14,535 nucleotides of DNA. It comes from an uncultured Gemmatimonadota bacterium (lineage in GTDB: Bacteria > Gemmatimonadota > Gemmatimonadetes > Gemmatimonadales > GWC2-71-9). Location of the stretch: NCBI GenBank assembly GCA_946480845.1, contig CAMLLJ010000043.1, positions 1 through 14,535 on the forward strand, written 5' to 3'. This document shows, in pieces, positions 7,684-13,515 of this stretch. The position numbers were made by a program, and so were the translations under genes. Numbering within the stretch: the first letter of the stretch is position 1; every line of letters starts with the position of its first letter. Below the pieces are notes generated by a model. It ran no database searches. It worked only from the letters and a program-made list of their open reading frames with translations, and was not told the DNA's origin.

Positions 7684-9149
7684 CTGATCACCTCGTTCCC
7701 GTTGTAGTCCCGCACCTCGACCGGCCCCAGGTTCAGCGCCTCGATGCCGGGCCGGATGGTGGCGATGTCGCCCACGATCACCACCGTCAGGTGCTCGGGG
7801 TCGATGTACTTCCGTGCGACGCGCTGGACGTCGGCCGCGGTGAGCTTGTTGATCGCGGCGATGTCGGCCGGGATGGTCGTGAGCGGGAGGCCGAAGACGT
7901 TGAGCCCCGCGAGCTGGCCCGCCACGTCGCCGGTGGTCTCGAAGTCGCTGAGTGCGCCGAGCGCGAGGTACGCGCGCCCGCGCTCCAGCTCGACGGCGGT
8001 GACCGCGCTGTCGCGGATGCGCCGGAACTCGTCGAAGAAGATGGCGAGCGAGCTGTCGGTGACGTTGGTGCGCACCTGCGCGCCGGCCTGGAAGGCGCCG
8101 GGCACGGGCTGCCAGCTGTAGCCCGAGCCGGCGCCGTAGGTGTAGCCCTTCTGCTCGCGCAGCACGTCATTGAGCCGCGAGGAGAAGGAGCCGCCCAGGA
8201 TGGTGTTCATCAGGGTGATCGCGGCATAGTCGGGCGAGCTGCGCGGCACGCCGGGCGCGCCGATCGAGATCACCGACTGCGCGGCACCCGGCTTGTCCAC
8301 CAGCACGATGTGCCGCGCCTGCTTCGGCGCCGGCGCCACCGAGGCGGGCGCGGGGGCCACCAGCGGCCGCGCGGGCGAGCGCCAGCTCCCGAACTTCGCC
8401 GCGGCCAGCGAGCGCGCCTCGGCGAGGCTGATGTCGCCGGTCACGATCAGGGTGGCGCGGCGCGGGTCGGCGGCGCGCTGCCAGTAGCCGCGCACCATCG
8501 CCGAGTCGAGCCCGGCCGTGCTGGCCGAGTCGCCGCCGAGGGGATTGTGGTAGGGATGGCCCTCGGGGAAGACGGCCTTGGAGAAGACCAGTGCGGCCAC
8601 CGCGCCCGGCTGGTCGCGCTGCTGCAGGATCGCCGCGAGGCGGAGGTCGCGCTGGCGGTTCACGTCCACCGTGCTGAAGGTGGGCCGCAGCACCACGTCG
8701 GCCATGAGGTCCATCGCCCTGGCAAAGGTCCGCTTGGGCGCGCCGAGGTTGACGACCGTCGCGTTCCACGAAGCGCCGGTGCCGAGATCGGCGCCGAGGA
8801 ACTCGAGCTCCGCCGCCAGGGCAAAGGCGTCGCGGCTGCCGGCGCCCTCGTCGAGCATGTTGGCGGTGAAGGTCGCGAGCCCGGGCCGCTCCCCGTCGAG
8901 CCGCCCGCCGCCCTCGATCACCAGGTTGGCCTTCACCAGCGGCACCTCGCGCATCTCGACGAGCTGGATGCGGAGCCCGTTGGGCAGCGTCGCGGTCTGC
9001 ACGGCCGGCATGGTGAGCTTCGGCGCCGGGCCGGTCTCGGGAGCGACGGCGGTGGCCGGCGCCTGGGCAAGGGCGGAAGGGCTGAGGGGCGGAAGGGCCA
9101 TCAACAGCCCGGTCATCCCAAGCCCGAGACACATCGAGCGCATGGTCAT
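7680..9149 (-). CDS. M16 peptidase family, non-catalytic subunit (first pair)
   Basis: A 489-residue exported M16 protein. The signal peptide spans 1-29 (LGLGMTGLLMALPPLSPSA, ending LAQ). TLPNGLRIQLVEMREVPLV (54-72) opens the first domain. Where HXXEH should be, it reads LATFT (91-95), so no zinc site is expected. The second domain has DKPGAAQSVISIGAPG (285-300) and the Arg/Tyr pair in LREQKGYTYGA (Arg331, Tyr338), as expected for the partner of a catalytic M16B subunit. A Pro/Ala stretch (about 259-277) links the halves. ATG at 9149 overlaps the preceding stop by 4 bases (ATGA), with GGGGAG (9157-9162) 7 bases upstream. It shares domain plan and many motifs with 4817-6295 and is best read as its paralogue. 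Loss of the zinc motif is normal for this subunit and is not decay. Confidence 0.93.
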   Translation of the reverse strand: MTMRSMCLGLGMTGLLMALPPLSPSALAQAPATAVAPETGPAPKLTMPAVQTATLPNGLRIQLVEMREVPLVKANLVIEGGGRLDGERPGLATFTANMLDEGAGSRDAFALAAELEFLGADLGTGASWNATVVNLGAPKRTFARAMDLMADVVLRPTFSTVDVNRQRDLRLAAILQQRDQPGAVAALVFSKAVFPEGHPYHNPLGGDSASTAGLDSAMVRGYWQRAADPRRATLIVTGDISLAEARSLAAAKFGSWRSPARPLVAPAPASVAPAPKQARHIVLVDKPGAAQSVISIGAPGVPRSSPDYAAITLMNTILGGSFSSRLNDVLREQKGYTYGAGSGYSWQPVPGAFQAGAQVRTNVTDSSLAIFFDEFRRIRDSAVTAVELERGRAYLALGALSDFETTGDVAGQLAGLNVFGLPLTTIPADIAAINKLTAADVQRVARKYIDPEHLTVVIVGDIATIRPGIEALNLGPVEVRDYNGNEVIR

Positions 9150-10531
9150 GGCGTCACTCCCCGCGGCTCCGCCGCCATTTCCCGCTTCCCCTGCGGCACG
9201 ATCGACAGGATCACTCGCGGGCCCGTGAGGTACTGCTTCGCCACGCGCTGCACGTCGGCGGGCGTGACGGCGCGGTAGCGGTCGAGGTCGCGCTGGAAGG
9301 AATCGGGGTGGCCGGTCTGGTAGTAGTAGCCGTTGAGCTGGTCGGCCTTCCCGCCCACGCGCTCGAGCGAGGAGAGGAAGCCCGACTCGAAGGAGTTCTT
9401 CGCCTGCTCCAGCTCGCGCTCGGTCGGCCCCTCGGCGGCGAGGCGCGCCAGCTCGGCGTCGATCACCCGCTGCAGCTCGGGCAGCGACTTGTCGGGGCGC
9501 GCGGTGGCGACGACCCAGAAGTCGCCGCCCAGCCGCTTGCCGTCCTGGAAGGCGACGACGCCGCTCGCGTTCTGCAGGTCGTACACCATCTTCTGGGTGA
9601 GGCGCGAGTTCTTGGCGCCGGTGAGCACGTAGGCCAGCATGCTGAGCGCCGCGTCGTCGGGCGACCAGCCCTTGATGGTGGGCCAGGTGTAATAGAGGCG
9701 GGGCAGCTGCACCCGGTCCTCGAGCACCGCGGCCGTGTCGCGCGCCAGCGTGAACGGCGCCGGCTCGTTCCGCTCGATGGCCGGCCCCCGCGGGATCGAG
9801 CCGAAGTACTTCTCGGCGAGCGCCTTCACCTCGGCGGCCTTGACGTCGCCGGCCACCACCAGCGAGGCGTTGTTGGGCGCGTAGTAGCGGCGGAAGAAGT
9901 CCTTCACGTCCTCGACCGACGCCGCCGAGAGGTCGGCCATCGAGCCGATCACGGGCCACGAGTAGGGGTGCACCTTCGGGTAGAGCATCGCGATGATGGT
10001 CTCGTTGGCGAGGCCGTAGGGCTGGTTGTCCACCCGCTGGCGCCGCTCGTTCTTCACCACGTCGCGCTGGAGGTCCACCTTGGCGGAGTCCATGGTGGGG
10101 AGCATCCAGCCCATCCGGTCGGCCTCGAGCCAGAGCATGAGCGGCAGCGCGTTGGCGGGGCCCGACTCGTAGTAGTTGGTGCGGTCCTCGGTGGTGGAGC
10201 CGTTGTTGTTGGCGCCGGCGGCCTCGAGGCGGCGGTCGAACTCGGGATAGGGCGCGTGCTCGGAGCCCATGAACATCAGGTGCTCGAAGAGGTGCGCGAA
10301 GCCGGTGCGGCCCACCTTCTCGTCGCCCGAGCCCACGTGGTACCAGGTGTTGACGGTGACGATGGGCGCCGAGTGGTCCTCGTGCACGATCAGGGTGAGC
10401 CCGTTGGCGAGCGTGTCGATCACGAAGGGCACGCGGAGCGGCGCGGCCGCCGGGGCCGCGGACGCCGGCGCCTGCGCGGCGAGCGGCGCCGCGCCGAGCG
10501 CCAGCGCGGCCGTGAACCTCAGGAACCTCAT
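9146..10531 (-). CDS. M16 zinc peptidase, catalytic subunit (first pair)
   Basis: A 461-residue exported M16 metallopeptidase. The signal peptide spans 1-20 (FTAALALGAAPLAAQ), followed by an Ala/Pro-rich mature N-terminus. DTLANGLTLIVHEDHSAPIV (39-58) starts the first domain. Zinc motif HLFEH is at 80-84 (His80, Glu83, His84), and the likely third ligand is Glu162 in VVKNERRQ, the same spacing as its paralogue at 6292-7683. RTNYYES and YAPNNASLVVAGDV are further family landmarks. It likely forms a periplasmic heterodimer with the product of 7680-9149. ATG at 10531 overlaps the ydcF-like stop by 4 bases (ATGA), and AGAGG (10541-10545) lies 9 bases upstream. The frame stays open for 83 codons further upstream, but that region overlaps ydcF and has no signal-peptide logic. 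Substrate is not predictable. Confidence 0.95.
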   Translation of the reverse strand: MRFLRFTAALALGAAPLAAQAPASAAPAAAPLRVPFVIDTLANGLTLIVHEDHSAPIVTVNTWYHVGSGDEKVGRTGFAHLFEHLMFMGSEHAPYPEFDRRLEAAGANNNGSTTEDRTNYYESGPANALPLMLWLEADRMGWMLPTMDSAKVDLQRDVVKNERRQRVDNQPYGLANETIIAMLYPKVHPYSWPVIGSMADLSAASVEDVKDFFRRYYAPNNASLVVAGDVKAAEVKALAEKYFGSIPRGPAIERNEPAPFTLARDTAAVLEDRVQLPRLYYTWPTIKGWSPDDAALSMLAYVLTGAKNSRLTQKMVYDLQNASGVVAFQDGKRLGGDFWVVATARPDKSLPELQRVIDAELARLAAEGPTERELEQAKNSFESGFLSSLERVGGKADQLNGYYYQTGHPDSFQRDLDRYRAVTPADVQRVAKQYLTGPRVILSIVPQGKREMAAEPRGVTP

Positions 10532-11226
10532 GGGTACCGACCTCTGCTGATGGTTTCGGGGGACGACATGCGCCCCCGTACGACCCCCGCGAGGGGGCGG
10601 TTTCGGTCGTCGTCGTCGCGCATCCAGCGCCAGCTCCGCACCCACGCCACCGGCGCCTTGAGCCCCTCCCAGAAGAGATAGCGGAGCTCGAGGTTGGGGT
10701 TGTCGGAGATGGGGCTCGACGGCGTGGGCGAGGTGAAGGCCTCCAGCTCGGTACGCCGGGCCTCGAAGCGGAGCCGGCACATGTGGAACGGGTCGCTCAC
10801 CAGGAGGACGGTCTTCAGCCCACGCGGAAGGAGCCAGTCTGCAACGTCGCTCATCGAGGCGTAGGTGGAGCGGCCGGCCGAGCGGACCACGATCGCCGAA
10901 TCGGGGACGCCGTGCGCGCGGAGCCAGCGGCGGCCCACCTGCGCCTCGCTGGTCGTGTCCCCGCGGCCGACGCCGCCGGTGACCATGATGCGGGGCGCCA
11001 GGCCGTCCTGATAGAGGCGCCTCGCGTGCTCGAGCCGCTCGCGCAGCACCGGCGAGGGCCGGCCGTTGTACTGCGCCGCGCCGAGCACCACGATGGCGTC
11101 CACCTGGCGGCGCTGGTCCTGGAGGCTCGTCACGAGCACCATGACCAGCCAGACGGTGTAGGTGACGGCGGCGAGGAGGCCGAGCAACCCGAGGAGCTTG
11201 AGGAAGCGCCGGAGCGGGGCGTACAC
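10528..11226 (-). CDS. YdcF/DUF218 family membrane-anchored protein
   Basis: A 232-residue protein with one N-terminal membrane segment (about 9-34, rich in Leu/Val/Ala after RRFLK) and a DUF218 domain (about 43-195). Family motifs are VDAIVVLGAAQYNGRPSPV (42-60), a MVTGGVG phosphate-loop-like turn (81-87), SEAQ (93-96), RSTYASM (119-125) and LLVSDPFHMCR (141-151). Relatives include SanA and ElyC, linked to envelope integrity and polysaccharide or lipid-carrier metabolism, and YdcF, reported to bind S-adenosylmethionine; the role here is unknown. The domain probably faces the periplasm. The start is GTG at 11226. It has no Shine-Dalgarno sequence but a TATATT box 6 bases before the GTG, so it may be leaderless and may head the transcript that continues into the four M16 genes. 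It overlaps the next gene by 4 bases. Confidence 0.88.
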   Translation of the reverse strand: MYAPLRRFLKLLGLLGLLAAVTYTVWLVMVLVTSLQDQRRQVDAIVVLGAAQYNGRPSPVLRERLEHARRLYQDGLAPRIMVTGGVGRGDTTSEAQVGRRWLRAHGVPDSAIVVRSAGRSTYASMSDVADWLLPRGLKTVLLVSDPFHMCRLRFEARRTELEAFTSPTPSSPISDNPNLELRYLFWEGLKAPVAWVRSWRWMRDDDDRNRPLAGVVRGRMSSPETISRGRYP

Positions 11227-11261
11227 CCCGGAAATATAGCCCGTCCCGAGGGCCCCGTCAG
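11227..11261 (-). promoter_or_regulatory. Putative leaderless promoter of the ydcF-M16 unit
   Basis: Read on the minus strand: CTGACG (11256-11261, 4 of 6 matches to TTGACA), a 17-base spacer, TATATT (11233-11238), then TCCGGG (11227-11232) directly before the GTG start. The -35 overlaps the stop codon of the ribonuclease gene. This is the best-scoring by eye of the three promoters of this layout in the window. Confidence 0.62.
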
Positions 11262-12649
11262 AGCGTGAACGACTCTCCGTGCTTCGGCACCACCACGTCG
11301 GGGATCCCCTCGCTCCGGAGGATCGCGGCCATCGCCTCGAGCGCCACCTCCTCGCCGTGCACGCAGAAGGCGCGCTTCACCGGCCCGCCCAGCTTCCTGA
11401 CCCAGGCACGCAGCTCGGTGCGGTCGGCGTGCGCCGAGTAGCCGCCGATGGTCTCGACCTCGGCCGCGATCCGCGACTCCTCGCCATAGATGCGCACCAT
11501 CTCGGCGCCCTCCTGGATCCGGCGGCCCAGCGTTCCCTCGCCCTGGTAGCCCACGAAGAGGATGCAGTTGCGGTGGTCGCCGCCGTGGTTCTTCAGGTGG
11601 TGCAGGATGCGGCCCGACTCCGCCATCCCCGAGGCGGCGATGATGATGGCGGGGCCCTGGAGGTTGTTGAGCCGCTTCGAGTCCTCGACGTCGCGGGTGT
11701 ACTGCACCAGCGAGAAGTCGAAGATCGGGTCGTTGGCGTCGATCAGCCGCTCGGTGCGGTCGAAGATCTCCGGGTGCACGCGGAAGACGGCCGTCGCGTC
11801 GATGGCGAGCGGGCTGTCGATGAAGATCGGGAGGCGCGGAATCTTCCCCAGCTGGAAGAGCTGGTTCAGTGCGTAGACCAGCTCCTGGGTCCGGCCCACG
11901 GCGAACGACGGCACCAGCACCTTCCCGCCCCGCGAGGCCACCCGCCGCACCACCTCGCCCAGGCGCTCCTCGGCGTCGGCGACGCTCTCGTGGTCGCGGT
12001 CGGCGTAGGTGGACTCGATGATGAGGGTGTCCACGGGCCCGGCCGGCGGATCGGGGTTGCGGATGATGGGGAGCCCGCTCCGGCCGATGTCGCCCGAGAA
12101 GACGAGGCGGTGCGGCGCGGGATCGCTGATCCGCACGTCCACGCTCGCGGAGCCGAGGATGTGGCCGGCGTCGGTGTACTCGATGGTGAGGTGCTTGCGG
12201 ACGTGGTGCATGCGCCGGTAGGGGACGCCCACCATCAGCTCCTGGGTGCGCACCGCGTCGCGCATGGTGTAGAGCGGCTGGGACTCGGGGGCCGCCTTGT
12301 CGCGCTTCACCAGGTACTCGAAATCCTTCTCCTGGATGTGCGCCGAGTCGGGGAGCATCACGGCGCAGAGGTCGCGGGTGGCGGGGGTGACCACGATGGG
12401 GCCGTGGAAGCCGCGGTTGGTGAGCAGCGGGAGCCGGCCCACGTGGTCGATGTGGGCGTGGCTCACCACGATCGCATCGATGCGCCGGGGGTCGAACGGC
12501 ACGTGCTCGTTGAGCTCCGCCGACTCCTTGCGGGGCCCCTGGAAGAGGCCCGCGTCGAGCAGCGTGCGCGCGCCGGCGGCCTCGAGCAGGTGCATCGAGC
12601 CGGTGACGCGCCCGGCGGCGCCCCAGAAGGTCAGGCGGATCTCGCTCAC
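11258..12649 (-). CDS. Metallo-beta-lactamase/beta-CASP ribonuclease (CPSF73-like)
   Basis: A 463-residue cytoplasmic MBL-fold protein with a beta-CASP insert, of the group that includes eukaryotic CPSF-73 and bacterial RNases such as TTHA0252. Metal motif 2 SHAHIDH is at 63-69 (His64, His66, Asp68, His69), with motif 3 His in DAGHILGSA (160-168) and motif 4 Asp in FSGDIG (184-189). Beta-CASP landmarks are PSFAVGRTQEL (247-257), FIDSPLA (276-282), ASGMAESGR (339-347), motif B GYSAHAD (403-409, His407) and motif C VHGE (430-433, His431). All expected metal ligands are present, so it should be an active RNA endo- and/or exonuclease; whether 5'-to-3' exonuclease activity applies cannot be told. 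The start is GTG at 12649, with GGAG (12655-12658) 5 bases upstream. The gene begins 19 bases after upp, so the two are probably co-transcribed. Confidence 0.93.
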   Translation of the reverse strand: MSEIRLTFWGAAGRVTGSMHLLEAAGARTLLDAGLFQGPRKESAELNEHVPFDPRRIDAIVVSHAHIDHVGRLPLLTNRGFHGPIVVTPATRDLCAVMLPDSAHIQEKDFEYLVKRDKAAPESQPLYTMRDAVRTQELMVGVPYRRMHHVRKHLTIEYTDAGHILGSASVDVRISDPAPHRLVFSGDIGRSGLPIIRNPDPPAGPVDTLIIESTYADRDHESVADAEERLGEVVRRVASRGGKVLVPSFAVGRTQELVYALNQLFQLGKIPRLPIFIDSPLAIDATAVFRVHPEIFDRTERLIDANDPIFDFSLVQYTRDVEDSKRLNNLQGPAIIIAASGMAESGRILHHLKNHGGDHRNCILFVGYQGEGTLGRRIQEGAEMVRIYGEESRIAAEVETIGGYSAHADRTELRAWVRKLGGPVKRAFCVHGEEVALEAMAAILRSEGIPDVVVPKHGESFTL

Positions 12650-12668
12650 GTCGTCTCCGTTCAGTCGG

Positions 12669-13313
12669 TCAGCGGGTGCCGAAGAGCCGGTCGCCCGCGT
12701 CGCCCAGGCCGGGAAGGATGTAGCCCTTGTCGTTCAGCTCGCGGTCGAGCGCCGCGGCAAAGACCGGGATGTCGGGGTGCGCCTCCAGCATCCGGCGCAC
12801 GCCCTCGGGCGCGGCCACGATGCAGAGGAAGCGGATGCGCCGCGCGCCGGCCTTCCGGAGCGCGCTCACCGCGGCGACCGCCGACCCGCCGGTGGCGAGC
12901 ATCGGGTCGAGGATGAAGAAGTCGCGCTCGACCTCGTCGCCGGGGATCTTGAAGTAGTAGTCCACCGGCTGCAGCGATTCGTGGTCGCGGTAGAGCCCGA
13001 TGTGCCCCACCCGGGCCGACGGAATGAGCTGCGCCACTCCCTCCACCATCCCCAGCCCGGCCCGGAGGATCGGCACCAGGGTCAGCTTCTTCCCCGACAC
13101 CTGCCGCCCCGTCATCCGCTCGAGCGGAGTCTCGATCTCGACGGGCTCGGTCGCCAGGTCCTTGGTGACCTCGTACGCCATGAGCGTCGCGATCTCGCCG
13201 ACCAGCTGCTTGAAGTCCCGGGTGGTCGTCCCCCGGTCCCGGAGCAGCGTCAGCTTGTGCTGTATGAGAGGATGCGAGAGGACCGTGAGGTTGGCAAAGC
13301 TCGGGGCGGGCAT
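12669..13313 (-). CDS. upp: Uracil phosphoribosyltransferase
   Basis: Upp salvages uracil: uracil + PRPP gives UMP + diphosphate. The 214-residue length and whole-length similarity fit the bacterial enzyme (E. coli about 208). Visible motifs are [15 protein letters not shown] (12-26), [10 protein letters not shown] (80-89), the PRPP loop [11 protein letters not shown] (135-145), VAAPEGV (166-172) and the uracil-binding tail [17 protein letters not shown] (197-213). The ATG at 13313 gives the normal N-terminus. There is no Shine-Dalgarno sequence; TAATTT sits 6 bases before the ATG, which suggests a leaderless transcript. The palindromic element lies just upstream and separates it from the DUF2911 gene. 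The ribonuclease gene follows 19 bases downstream in the same direction. Confidence 0.97.
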   Translation of the reverse strand: MPAPSFANLTVLSHPLIQHKLTLLRDRGTTTRDFKQLVGEIATLMAYEVTKDLATEPVEIETPLERMTGRQVSGKKLTLVPILRAGLGMVEGVAQLIPSARVGHIGLYRDHESLQPVDYYFKIPGDEVERDFFILDPMLATGGSAVAAVSALRKAGARRIRFLCIVAAPEGVRRMLEAHPDIPVFAAALDRELNDKGYILPGLGDAGDRLFGTR

Positions 13314-13348
13314 CCGGGGAAATTAGGGCTGGAGGGGCGGGGCGACTA
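13314..13348 (-). promoter_or_regulatory. Putative leaderless promoter of upp
   Basis: Read on the minus strand: TAATTT (13320-13325), then CCCCGG (13314-13319) directly before ATG. Seventeen bases upstream of the -10 is TAGTCG (13343-13348), only 3 of 6 to TTGACA, so the -35 is weak. The -10 position matches the holA and ydcF cases exactly. Confidence 0.55.
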
Positions 13349-13363
13349 GGGGGAAAAGACGAT

Positions 13364-13512
13364 GGAATTTTTCTTGATCGAGCGCGGAGACGCGGAGACG
13401 CGGAGAACGGAGAAAAGCAACAGCAACTGATGGTGAACAGCACACCCACAAAGTCCATGCAGTTCTCCGCCCTCCGCGCCTCCGCGTCTCCGCGCCCGAA
13501 CATAAAAATTCC
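13364..13512. repeat. Large imperfect palindrome built from an 8-base unit
   Basis: Outer arms GGAATTTTT (13364-13372) and AAAAATTCC (13504-13512) pair perfectly. After a small internal loop, 13378-13414 pairs with 13463-13499 over 37 positions, leaving a 48-base loop. Each inner arm is about four copies of an octamer close to ACGCGGAG. Only four positions in the 37 are not Watson-Crick pairs (three within 13398-13407, plus 13381/13496). Arrays of this GCGGAGAC type recur as intergenic palindromes in many environmental bacteria, so this is probably a REP/MITE-like dispersed element. It begins 3 bases after the DUF2911 stop and would lie in that gene's 3' UTR. No run of U follows the stem directly, so it is not a textbook intrinsic terminator, although it could still stop or stabilise transcripts. 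Confidence 0.88.
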
Positions 13513-13515
13513 TTA

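Noticed and set aside
4817..9149. Loss of HXXEH in 4817-6295 and 7680-9149 as evidence of pseudogenes
   Set aside because: Both frames are intact, full length and keep the R/Y pair. Loss of zinc ligands is normal for the non-catalytic partner of M16B heterodimers.
2174..10780. Extended N-termini for the SPOR gene (to 3820), the two non-catalytic M16 genes (to 7666 and 9959) and the first catalytic M16 gene (to 10780)
   Set aside because: The extra upstream parts lie in a different frame over the previous gene and would bury clear signal peptides. The overlapping ATGA or GTGA starts with nearby SD sequences fit better.
13351..13512. Palindrome plus the downstream TCTTTT stretch (minus strand) as an intrinsic terminator
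   Set aside because: The short T run lies several bases beyond the stem and is interrupted; the stem is far larger than normal terminators. Termination remains possible but is not supported enough to annotate.
13364..13512. CRISPR array
   Set aside because: The repeat units are 8 bases long, contiguous and arranged as an inverted repeat, with no spacers and no cas genes nearby.
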